From Neoscytalidium dimidiatum (Eukaryota > Ascomycota > Dothideomycetes > Botryosphaeriales > Botryosphaeriaceae), in contig CM074695.1 of NCBI GenBank assembly GCA_037367355.1, positions 1,984,001 through 2,048,000 of the forward strand: a stretch of 64,000 nt of DNA, written 5' to 3'. The translations under genes and the position numbers were made by a program. Under the pieces are notes generated by a model. That model was not told where the DNA came from, ran no database searches, and saw only the letters and a program-made list of their open reading frames with translations. Position 1 is the stretch's first letter. Each line of letters begins with the position of its first letter. This document shows, piece after piece, positions 10,590 to 20,546 of the stretch.

Positions 10590-13500
10590 ATGCCAGGCCT
10601 CGTTCGGAAGCTACTCATATTCGCTGCCGTCGATGGCCTGATCCTGCAGCCCACTCCACCGCGCAACCATCCCCCGACGACTCAGCAGGCCATCAAGATC
10701 GACTATAAGGGCAACATCCAGCCGCTGCTCAGGGACCGTCGCGATGAGGATACCACTTCGCAAGCACTAGAAGCTCATGGAATCGTCGGTAGGACTCGGC
10801 CGTCTCACATGTCAAGGAATATTCCACTGCTAATCCAGACCCTGTTCCGCGCCAGGCCTCTTGCAAGCTGCGAAATCGACCTTCCTGATCGCCATATCCG
10901 GGCGCAAGCTTGTCGCGCAGATCCGCGGAAAGCCCATCTACGTCGTCACCGATGTCGCACTCATCCCTCTTGCTTCCCAGACTGAGGCGAACAATGCAAT
11001 CGTGCAAACGCGCGAAAGTCTGAAGCGCCATAGGGGTTCGGAAGGCAGCGGCGAGGACTCTGAGTCGGAGTCAGACACAGACACAGACACGGACACAGAC
11101 ACCTCCTCCGACCACCTTACCATAGACGAGTCGTTACCGGACACTCCACCTCCGGAAGCTGAGAAGAATGCAACCGCAGCGAACGTATTGGGCCGGAGGA
11201 CCAGCGTCGCTGAGGATGTAATAGGTCGCAAGGGAGTATACGGAAGGTTTGCGCAGCGATGGTTCTCCAGGAAGGGCTGGAGCGCCGAGGGAAGACGTAT
11301 GCAAGGTATGAGCAGCGATGAGGATTTGGCACAGAAACCTAAACCCAGGTCTCCGGCCCAGGCGCCGCAAGATGCTCCCGAAGCTACAGTTGCTTCCGCT
11401 GCAGCTCCTGTATCCCCGTCCCCTTCCGGCGCGGATGCTTCTGTCAAGCCTGTTCAGGATGTGACTGAAAACTTACCCAAGCCTGTGGAGAACACCACCG
11501 GGACCTTGCTGCCTAAGATTCTGAAGACTACCAAGCTCTACTTCAGTAGCAAGAGTTTCTTCTTCTCGTACGACTTGGATCTCTCGAGGAGCTGGGGCAG
11601 GCAGACTGAGATTCACTCTTCCCTTCCGCTGTACAAGCTCTATGATCCTTTGGTACGCTCCCAATTCTTTGGCAAAAGGAGACGACTTGCTAATTATTAG
11701 TAGTTTTTCTGGAACAGGCACGTTATTGAGCCCTTCATTGAAGCTGGCCAGCACAGTTTCGTATTGCCAATCATTCAAGGATTTGTGGGCCAGAGGATCT
11801 TTTCTGTTGACGTATCCTCGGAATCATCTGAGGCAGCCGTAGTAGGCGCAGCATCTGAGCCCCAAGAAGTCGTTGCTGCTCAGGAGGGTGCCGCCGCTAA
11901 ACGAGCGACGTCTCCTCCACCACCCGCTAGGACTAATACGAAGTCAGGCCTTGCCCAGCCTCAAGTGACGCCACTGTCTGTTCACAGCTCCACGAAGAAA
12001 GACTTTGTGATTACTCTGATATCCCGTCGGTCGATCCAAAGAGCTGGTCTACGATACCTCCGTCGCGGTGTCGATGAAGAAGGCAACGTTGCCAACAGTG
12101 TGGAAACAGAGCAGATTCTGTCGCCCCAGTCATGGGATTCCACAGATGGCAAGATTTATTCATTTGTACAATTCAGGGGCTCCATTCCTCTCTTCTTCTC
12201 CCAGTCCCCTTACAGCCTAAAGCCGATTCCCCAGTTTTGGGGTTCTCCAGAGACGAATGCGGCCGCCTTCAAACTCCATTTCTCCAAATTAGCTGCCAGA
12301 TACGGTGGTATCCAGGTGGCTTCGCTTGTGGATAAGCATGGCTCAGAGAAGAAGATTGGCGAAGCGTATGAAGAGTACGCGCACGCTCTTAACGACAGAG
12401 GAGGCATCGATGGCAGAGGCATGCTTCTGGGATTCGAATGGTTTGACTTCCATAATGTCTGCCGGGGAATGAAATTTGAGAACGTGGCCCTGCTCATGAA
12501 CTCTTTGGCAAAGAATATGAAGACCTATGGGTGGACTATCGAGGACCGTGGGCAAATAGTCCAGATGCAGAGCGGCATACTCCGCACAAATTGCATGGAC
12601 TGTCTGGACCGCACAAACGTGGTGCAATCAGCTTGTGGCCGCGAAGCTCTTGAGAAGCAGCTTGCCGATCAGAAGGTCAGCATTGACCTGCAGCACGACC
12701 CGAGAACCGCCTGGTTCAACACGCTTTGGGCAGATAATGGTGATGCCATTTCGAGACAGTACGCTGGCACGGCAGCCCTCAAAGGCGACTTTACGCGTAC
12801 GCGCAAACGAAACATCACCGGAGCTTTGACCGACTTCGGGCTCACTCTTTCACGTTACTACAACAACATCGTCAACGACTATTTTGCCCAAGCTGTCATC
12901 GACTACCTTCTCGGCCGTGCCACCGAAAATATATTTGCCGACTTCGAAGACGACATGAAAGCACAAGACTACGCCATTGACCTACGAAAAGTCAGGCAGC
13001 TTGCTATCTCGCGGTGTGCGGAGCTTGTTATCGAAGATGCGCAGGAAGACCTTATTCATGGCTGGACACTGTCCTGTCCTGCAAAGTCTAATTCGCTCCG
13101 CTCCCTGCCCTTCGAGGAATGCGTTCTTCTTCTTACCGAGCGTGCACTCTATTTCTGCCGCTTCGACTGGGGCACAGAGAAGGTGCGCGAGTTCGAGCGC
13201 ATCGAGCTCGAGGATGTAAAGGGTCTCGCAAAAGGAACGTATATCACCAGCACCCTTGCACCGCGCCATATGGAGGAATCAAAGAATGTGGGTTTCATAG
13301 TCGAATATGTGCACGCGGGCCCGAATCTAGTGCGAGTGAACACAAGAAGCCTGGCAACCGAGAAGAGTGCGTCCGAAGCGCAGGCGGAGGCAGAAGCAAA
13401 GAACGAGACAAGGAGAAGGAGTGGCGCGGAGGAAGCGCTCGAAGACCAAGTCATCAAGCAGAATGAAGACGAGCAAGAAACAGCCAGGCATGACAAGCAG

Positions 13501-13929
13501 GCTACAAGGGCAAACACAGAACCGCCGAAGGAGGTCACAAGCAGGCAAGAGCCGCTGCAGAAACAGCAGAAAGCGAAGACGATGCCATCACTGCCACCGG
13601 GTGCCGAGAAGCGCTTCCTAGCTTTCAAAGCACTTCCTCCTAAGTCCAGCTTTGCAACTACCAGTGGCAGTACGGATGCTGACTCCGAGCCACCCAGTGA
13701 GCGTGAGCTGGTGAGCATGATCTGTGAGGAGATCAGGCGAGCAAAGTTGCTGCGAGAAAAGACGAATGCCCAGACTGGGGTGACAGCAGGGAAAGGAAAG
13801 GACATTGATAAGCAAGAAGGCGACTTGCAGATTGAAGACAGAGATATTATTTCGCTGGCTGACGCGAAGAAGAGCACGGGTTATTTGGAGCAGATTGGTT
13901 ATTCGCTGAAAAAGCTCGTATGGGCTTGA
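10590..13929 (+). CDS. Sac2/INPP5F-like phosphoinositide phosphatase
   Basis: Three exons (10590-10788, 10856-11652, 11704-13929; introns 67 and 51 nt) encode 1,073 residues. A split SacI domain begins with KIDYKGNIQPLLRD and GLLQAAKSTFLIAISGRKL. It is interrupted by an acidic, repeat-rich insert (alternating Asp/Thr from the 11078-11103 repeat). It resumes with YKLYDPLFFWNRHVIEPF and ends in the catalytic signature NCMDCLDRTNVVQ near residue 629, a C-x5-R-T motif with the nucleophilic Cys. An hSac2-like domain follows (WGTEKVREFERIELEDVKG), then a charged, mostly disordered tail. This domain order resembles Sac2/INPP5F, a 4-phosphatase of early endosomes in animals, more than ER Sac1, because no C-terminal membrane spans are seen. 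Substrate and location are inferred. Confidence 0.86.
11078..11103 (+). repeat. Short GACACA-type repeat within coding sequence
   Basis: A near-perfect run of six-base GACACA/GACACG units encodes alternating Asp-Thr in the insert of the Sac domain. Length variation between strains would stay in frame. Confidence 0.75.
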
Positions 13930-14459
13930 ACGAAGAATGGTTCGTCAGGAGACTTATTTTCTTTAACGTCACTTTTGCATGGCTGGGTGTGGTCCTCTTC
14001 GTTTCTTTGATATATCCACTCTGAAAGGGCTTTTTGTTCATTTTCCCCTTCAGCATAGCCGCGCTCTGTGTCTTTCCATGATGAGCATCATAGAGATGAT
14101 GAGACGGCAGCATCTAAGAGGATTACACGTACAAGATAGTAATGGTTCAGTAAACATACACCGCATATCAGCACTTACGCATTCTTAGTGCGGCTACACG
14201 CCCTGCGGGTGTCACAAGTGCTATCGCAACGATTCTTCCTTTGTCACGCAGTGACGCGATTGTTTGCCGAAAGATGCCGATACCGAATTCGGACAGCTCC
14301 GGAGCTCCATTCGTTGCCAATGACTCCCCGCACCTAGTCTTTAAAGCTCCACTCTCTCTCACGAGAAAGCTCCCACATCTTCCTTCACCACGTCCTTTCA
14401 CTCCTCTCAAATCACCGGGAGTCTCCCCAACCTTCGATCATTCCCTCCCACCGGAAACC
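13930..14459. other. Intergenic region before nitrilase
   Basis: 530 bases hold the 3' UTR of the Sac gene and the nitrilase promoter. An open frame continues upstream of the nitrilase ATG to 14241, but that part has no family resemblance. Confidence 0.5.
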
Positions 14460-15680
14460 ATGCCCAAGCGCCTCAAGCTCGCCGTCGCGCAAGCGCGCAC
14501 GCTCGACACCACGGCCGAGACGGTCCGGGCGCTGGAGCGCACGACGCGCGAGGCCGCGCGGACGGGCGTCGACCTGATCCTCTTCCCGGAAGCGTACCTG
14601 GGCGGCTATCCGCGCACGTGCAGCTTCGGCACCAGCGTCGGCGCGCGCGACCCCGTCGGCCGCGACCAGTTCCTCGCGTACTTCAACGACGCCGTCGACC
14701 TGGGCGACACGCCGCTCGACGCGGGCGACGACTGGGTCGAGCGCCGCCTGCCCGTCGCGAAGGGCGCCAAGCACCGCGGCGACGGCACGCGCGAGGAGCT
14801 GGAGCGCGTCGCGCGCGAGACGGGCGTCTTCGTCGTCACCGGCCTGGTGGAGCGGAGCGGCGGCAGCCTGTACTGCTCCGTCGTGTACGTGTGCCCGCAG
14901 AGGGGCATCGTCGGGAAGAGGAGGAAGCTGATGCCGACGGGGACGGAGCGCTTGATCTGGGCGCAGGGCCAGGCGAAGACGCTGAAGGCGGTCACGGCGA
15001 CGATCAAGGGCGTCAAGTTGACCTTTGCGGCCGCCATCTGCTGGGAGAACTTCATGCCCCTGACGAGGTTCGCGATTTACGCGCAGAACGTCAACCTGTA
15101 TCTGGCGCCGACGGCGGATGCGCGGGATACCTGGCTGCCGCTCATGCGGACCGTGGCGTACGAAAGTAGGGCGTATGTCCTCAGCTCGAATCAGTGCGTC
15201 AAGAGGAAGCACCTGCCGGCCTGGATTAGGGATCCCCATGGGCAGCAGGCGAGGAAGGAGCACGTTAGCTCTGCGCATGTGATCGAGCCGAAGCTGAAGT
15301 CCGGGCGCAGGAGGTCGACGCTGACGATTGAGGAAGGCCATGAAATCAGTATCCCGAGTCCGGAGATCAACGGTCATGGTCCTCTCTCATCGGCTATCTC
15401 GGAGGACGAGGATGCCAAGATTGCTCTCACGGCACCCGTTTCTTCCTCTTCTGCTGCGGACGAGGAATTTATCTGCCGTGGCGGCTCTTGCATTGTTGGT
15501 CCCTATGGGGATGTCCTGGCCGGGCCCGTTTGGGAGGATGAGGAAAGTGTTCTGGCTGTTGAAGTGGATTTTGAGGAGTGCGAGAAGGGCCGCTTGGATA
15601 TGGATGTTGCAGGCTCCTACGCACGCCATGATACGTTCCGGCTTACTGTTGAGGGCTTGGACCTGGCTCCGCCGCCTTGA
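14460..15680 (+). CDS. Nitrilase-family carbon-nitrogen hydrolase
   Basis: A single intronless exon encodes 406 residues. The catalytic triad is visible: Glu44 in LFPEAYLGGYP, Lys156 in KRRKLMPTGTE and Cys194 in AICWENFMP. Later family blocks are present (NLYLAPTADARDTW, RTVAYESRAYVLSSNQ, then FICRGGSCIVGPYGDVLAGP). A roughly 90-residue low-complexity insert (about 250-335) splits the C-terminal half and is not part of the core fold. The family hydrolyses nitriles to acids plus ammonia; the substrate cannot be inferred. ATG 14460 is chosen because residues 5-15 (LKLAVAQARTLDTTAE) start the conserved domain. The 5' half is markedly GC-rich compared with the flanking DNA. Confidence 0.9.
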   Translation: MPKRLKLAVAQARTLDTTAETVRALERTTREAARTGVDLILFPEAYLGGYPRTCSFGTSVGARDPVGRDQFLAYFNDAVDLGDTPLDAGDDWVERRLPVAKGAKHRGDGTREELERVARETGVFVVTGLVERSGGSLYCSVVYVCPQRGIVGKRRKLMPTGTERLIWAQGQAKTLKAVTATIKGVKLTFAAAICWENFMPLTRFAIYAQNVNLYLAPTADARDTWLPLMRTVAYESRAYVLSSNQCVKRKHLPAWIRDPHGQQARKEHVSSAHVIEPKLKSGRRRSTLTIEEGHEISIPSPEINGHGPLSSAISEDEDAKIALTAPVSSSSAADEEFICRGGSCIVGPYGDVLAGPVWEDEESVLAVEVDFEECEKGRLDMDVAGSYARHDTFRLTVEGLDLAPPP

Positions 15681-16731
15681 ATGAACCCACGAGGAGTGAA
15701 AGTGTGTCGGAAGCTGTATGTATGTGCTCTATGTACTTAGCCCCTTCAAGCCATGTCTAAATGAGAATGAAAAAGTTTGTCAATTTCTTCAATTTTTTTT
15801 TCTCAACGAATGCCGTAGACTGCGGCCAAAACTTATGTTGTTCTAGTTTACCTCCATCTCGGCGCACTTGGGGCAGATGAACGCAGAGAATAGTGCTCCC
15901 GCTCCGATCATAGAGCTCCTGCGCTTCTGCTACAGCGAAAAGAACGCCGGTCTCCTTATGCAGCTCGTACCACGTTGCTCCCGCTATTTCGTCTCTATGA
16001 CGTGTTCACAGGCCTAGAGGTGGTGATGGATACGTTCTGAATGCCCTTTACAGGACTAAACTACCTCTATTGGCCCAAGTGTCTCGATTGGGACTTTCTC
16101 GGCCAATTTTCCAGCTGGCCCAGTGTGTTCGAGTGGTAGAACTGACTGGGTTGATTTGCTCTTCAATCATTGGTTTATTACTGTTACCCCACGTAGCTCC
16201 ATATTTGGACGTTTAGGGTGATTTAAACCAATCTGAAGGAACCGCACGGTAGATATAGTATATGTATTTCTGCCACATGAATCTTCAACGCAACGGTCAG
16301 GCGACTAAGTTGTATCCTGGGTCACGTTCCTCAAGTGCTTGGGTCAGCCATTGCACTCCAGACTAACTGTTATAGCCAAATGGATTCGAACTCTCATTTC
16401 TAAGCTAGTCGCCCGTGTTCCATTGTTCAGTTCGTCTTCTATTGTATTGACGTCGAGAATCTTTTACCATTCAACCTGCAGACAATGAAAACGTCAGCGG
16501 CGAATGTGGCGAGCTCTCCAATGAAGTCTCGAATAAAGAATTCAAACAATCCGCATTCTCCACGTTGTTCATTCATATCTCTTTCACCTACTTAAATCTT
16601 CTTCTAGATCATCACACCCATACCGCCGTTATGACACTACCGCATAATACCTCGGAGTCGCAAAGATCCATCATTTCCAACTCCACGAACCGTTTTCTGA
16701 ACTCAGGTATACCAAGAGAGGGCGCAACAAC
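15681..16731. other. 1.05-kb intergenic region
   Basis: AT-rich DNA with a T-run near 15795. I looked for tRNA-like structure near 16381-16395 because of a GATTCGAAC string, but no pairing arm forms. No gene is supported. Confidence 0.5.
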
Positions 16732-17020
16732 ATGCCCGGACTGACAGCCAAACTCGCCTTCCTCAAGAAGAAGAAGAACCGCACCTTCGCCGTCCTCCGC
16801 CACAATTCCGAACTCCTCAGAGACGTCTCGGTGACGACCACCAAGCCCAAACACCTGCGCAACCTAGTCCCCACAATCACAAACACGCTTAGCCCGCGCC
16901 CAACCCTGCGCTTGCAGAACCCAGCCGCGGCCACCGAAGGTGAGTCTACCGTCGAGTCTTCTCCTCCCCGCACACCCACCATCGGCACCATCGCCACACC
17001 CCCTCCAGACGATGATGATA

Positions 17021-17071
<51 letters not shown>

Positions 17072-17562
17072 CTCCCACACCAGCCCCAGCCCCAGCAAGC
17101 CCCTTCATCCTCCCCGCCTGCGCCGTCCCCTGGCCGCCCCAGACCTGCGCCGCGCCCCTCTCGACCCACCACCGCCTCCGGCCCTGCGGCCACGTCGTCC
17201 GCACCCCCTTCCTCTCGCCCTGCGGCGCCAACTGCGCGCACGTCGGCGCCGCGCTCTCCGCCCCTGCGTCGCGGCCGCCCTCGACGCCGCTCCCGGCGTT
17301 CGTGATCGGCCCCTTTGCGTGCGCGGCGTGCGTCGAGCTCGCGGTGCGGCGCGAGGCCGGGGGGAAGAGGGACGCGTTCGTTCGGCTGCTGCAGCGGAAC
17401 AGGGGCGCGCTGTTGGAAGGCGAGTGGGGCGTCATGGTCGAGGCGTACGAGCGGGTTTTGGTGAGCGAGGGGGAGGGGAGGAGGGCGGCGTTGATGGAGG
17501 TGGGGGGCAGGTGGTGCGAGGGGGCGGAGGAGAGGGATGGGCATGGGTGGGGTTGTCCATGA
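16732..17562 (+). CDS. Orphan protein with poly-Asp tract and Cys-rich segment
   Basis: A 276-residue intronless frame. It starts with a basic segment (LAFLKKKKNRTFAVL), then a Pro/Thr-rich region and an acidic run of about 20 Asp from a GAC repeat. A Cys/His-rich block follows (LRPCGHVVRTPFLSPCGANC, later CAACVELAVRR), then an amphipathic helical C-terminus. Third codon positions are strongly GC-biased in this frame, which favours it over long antisense frames. I do not recognise the family. The Cys/His spacing might bind a metal, but no known finger consensus fits. Confidence 0.5.
17026..17067 (+). repeat. (GAC)n microsatellite coding poly-Asp
   Basis: About 14 perfect GAC units lie inside the orphan gene. 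In antisense frames the same tract reads poly-Val or poly-Ser, which explains the long spurious minus-strand frames here. Confidence 0.9.
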
Positions 17563-18695
17563 GGGGGGGGGTTTTTTTTTTTCTTTTATTCACTTGGATG
17601 GGAGATGGCGCTTGTTTGAGACGTTGGTTGGTTGAGGTCCGCTGGCCGGGCGGGGAAGATGGGGGTTGTGGAAGTGGCGTTTGTGTTGATGCGGTTGGCT
17701 GCTTGGGTCGCGCGGAGTTAATTGTGATACATGTTCCTGAATGCCATTCTTCTATAATTTAGAGTATTAGGAATGTGCATGATAACGAAAATTGAGTTTT
17801 TAGCATCTCCTTCCTATCCTCTATGCGCTCTTCCATCGCGAGTAGGCAGGCACTCAAAAGCTACCGTTAGGCTTATTTTTGAGTGCCAAAGCCAGCATCA
17901 TTTCAACGGACACATATTTTTAGCTTAGAAAGAGACTCTCGGTACTTGGCTATATCTCTGACACGTATATAACTCACCGTTGCGGGCACAGTCATTGGCT
18001 TCGTGATGTGGGCGTTTCAATTGCTAGTTGGGGCGTCGGTCATCCTTTGTACCAAGAATCGAAGTATTTCTAGTGGTATTTGCGGTATTTGCGGTATTTG
18101 CGATCCTTCTTCTTCCGTACACTCTATATTTTACTCAGGTAAAAGGGAGATGGCGAAAGATCGTAGATGATTGACGACCGCCGAGCGACTGGCTCTTGGC
18201 TAAACTCCGATATCATTGACCCAGCCTGAACTTCTCAAAGACGCAGGGATGCGTTACCCGCTGCTAATTTTAATTCTCTTTGTTTTCATTTCCAACAGCA
18301 AACAATGGGTGACAAAGCCTATAACATGATTGTAGCAGAGAGAACAAAGGCTTCATGTCTCACTTCATTTTAACTATAGAATTCTCTCGCACGCTCCCAT
18401 CTGTTCTCCATGTTCCAACATTATCACTGAGCGATTTTCAAGTTTTGCGTTTTTGCTTTCGCTGTCTCTCATTTGTGAAAGCTCCGGTAGCTTCACGCCC
18501 TGCTATCCATAAGCAACGTAGATAATAGCACATTAGCACAATTGACAACAGGGGCCCACGGACGGATAAGACTGAAGCACTCATTCGAATCTCGGCACTC
18601 AACACCAACAATTTACATCGTACAACTAGTTCCATTGAATCAAGCGAAGGAGGAGGGGGGAAAGAAAAAAAAAAAGAAAAGAGCGACCGACCAAC
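17563..18695. other. 1.1-kb AT-rich intergenic region
   Basis: This separates two orphan genes. It contains G-run and T-run sequence just after 17562 and a threefold 9-bp direct repeat at 18075-18101. No gene is seen. Confidence 0.5.
18075..18101. repeat. Three tandem copies of GGTATTTGC
   Basis: Three perfect 9-bp direct repeats lie in non-coding DNA about 590 bp upstream of the orphan gene at 18696. They could be a regulatory array or slippage; no function is evident. Confidence 0.85.
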
Positions 18696-19049
18696 ATGAG
18701 CGCCACCCACGACTTCTACCCGCGCCACACCAACTGCGGCAAGCCGCTGTACCGCTTCGGGTACGGCAGGGACACGGTTACGCTCGCGATGCCGTGCTTC
18801 GAGCCCACCTGCAACACCTGCGCCTGGAGGCAGCCGGCCGTCGCCGAGTTCGACTTCTCGTCCATCTCGCCGCGCACCCGCCCGGAGCTCGTCGGGCCCA
18901 ATGAGCTGGGCCGGCGGCGGGAGCAGTGCTCTGCGGCTGTCGACCAGCAGCTCTGCAGGCCGGGGTGCTTGCACGTCCGGCATGCGTCGCCGGTCAAAGC
19001 GAGGAAGAGAAGGGTGGGGAGGGTGCAGGGGAGTAGCGTTAGCAATGGT

Positions 19050-19080
<31 letters not shown>

Positions 19081-19376
19081 TCGAGAAAATGGGTCCGGCA
19101 AATCAGAGGTATGATCTCCGGCGCCGCTTTGGCGGGCTCGTAGTGCTGAAGTTTAGCGATAGGGTTAGTCAGTTCAGGGGGCTGGCGGGGGACTTGGTGG
19201 GGAAGAGGAGACCAGGCCAGACGTTGGTCCTGAAGTTCGAGAGACGGGATGAATTTGAGAGGCTCTCGAGGCGGCTGGACGAGGGCAGGAAGGCGATACC
19301 GCAGGTGCTGGCGGAAGACAGGAAGTTGTTCTTGATAATCCGCAAGAACAACACATTGAGGAGCCGCTGGGAGTAG
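18696..19376 (+). CDS. Orphan basic protein with Cys pairs and poly-Ser run
   Basis: A 226-residue intronless frame. The N-terminal third has spaced cysteines (HTNCGKPLYRFG, then MPCFEPTCNTCAWRQP, then CSAAVDQQLCRPGC), which suggests metal binding or a structural domain. A basic linker and nine Ser from an AGC repeat follow. The C-terminal half is Arg/Lys-rich and helical (EFERLSRRLDEGRKAI). There is no signal peptide or membrane span. The family is not recognised. Like its neighbour at 16732 it may be lineage-restricted. Confidence 0.5.
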
Positions 19377-20546
19377 GGCTACAGTCTGTTACAGTCGGAA
19401 AGGGATATCGGTCGTCTTTGGTGACTGCCCTGGACTATGCTGATGCGACGCTTGGGCGGAGTGAGTTGTAATCTGATAGCTGGATAACAATAGAGGCGCG
19501 GTTTTAAATGCGGAGTGGTACATGGTTGAATTATGACTGAATAGAATCTGATCTTGTTCCTGCAGCTGATATGATGCGCGTCAAGCTACGAAATTTTGCT
19601 GCCTTGCTGCAGTGTAACCGTACGTTGCAAGGATAATGATCCTACGGCCCCTCGGAGTCTCCGCTGGGCTCAACTGTTGTTTGGTCAATTCCACTGCGTA
19701 GGGAGCAGCAAGTTCGAAAGCGAACAACATAATTAGTTAATCCTTTTCTTGTCTCGCAGGGAGCCGATGTTGCTAGTTAACTTGCACCAAGGCATCCTTG
19801 GCGTCAAAAGTGACACCGAGTCTAGGCTCAGGTACGAGTCGTCCAACTGCAGGCAGTATTCCAACAGCGGCTGGCTGGAGGTCAACAGTAATGACAAACG
19901 GAATAGAGTCAGCGGTGCGAAGGTGCAGGCAGAAATGCACCAATTACTCCTGAGCGAATGCGAGCAGCCATTCATAGACACGGAGTATCGGTGTTCGGGA
20001 TGGAGATAAGCCAACGGGCTAGCCCCAAGAAGGAAAGCCCCGCGAGAAAACATTCAGTGCGTCATACCGAGGTGTTTCTGTTTCCCTCTGCTGGGAACAA
20101 AGAGAAGTGCACTGGGAGCGCGTCAAGGTGGTCTAAAATATCCGAACCGCAAAGTGCCTGTCCCGTTCGCGAACATGTAGAAATCAAGTGCAGAATCCGT
20201 CGGCAGCAGTGTCGCGTGCCGAATGGCTGTCTCGGTGGTGGCGGTCACGGCGCACGGAGCTCGGGCGCTGTCCGTTCACCGTCCCCGTTCCACCCTGTTG
20301 TATGCAAGCGCTCCCGCTTTCTCTGCCCAAGGGAAAAATATGCATCCTTGTCGGCTGTTTGCCCTCCCGATTCACTCGCCTTGCATAACTCAGACCTATG
20401 TATATACGGCCGAATGCCCCTCCTGACGCCATCTGCCCCCGGTTGCTTCTCAAGCAGATAACCGGCTACCTCGAGATCAACCATCCCTGATTAGGTTTCT
20501 GCTAAGCTTTCAGCCCTACGCTGGTGCTTCGCATTGCCAAGCAATC
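19377..20546. other. 1.2-kb intergenic region
   Basis: Open frames on both strands up to 167 codons show no family resemblance. No RNA gene or repeat is seen. It includes the promoter of the DHA1 transporter. Confidence 0.45.

Noticed and set aside
14412..15377. 321-codon minus-strand open frame
   Set aside because: It is antisense to the nitrilase with an intact Glu-Lys-Cys triad, and its product is Arg/Ala/Asp-rich nonsense typical of GC-rich antisense.
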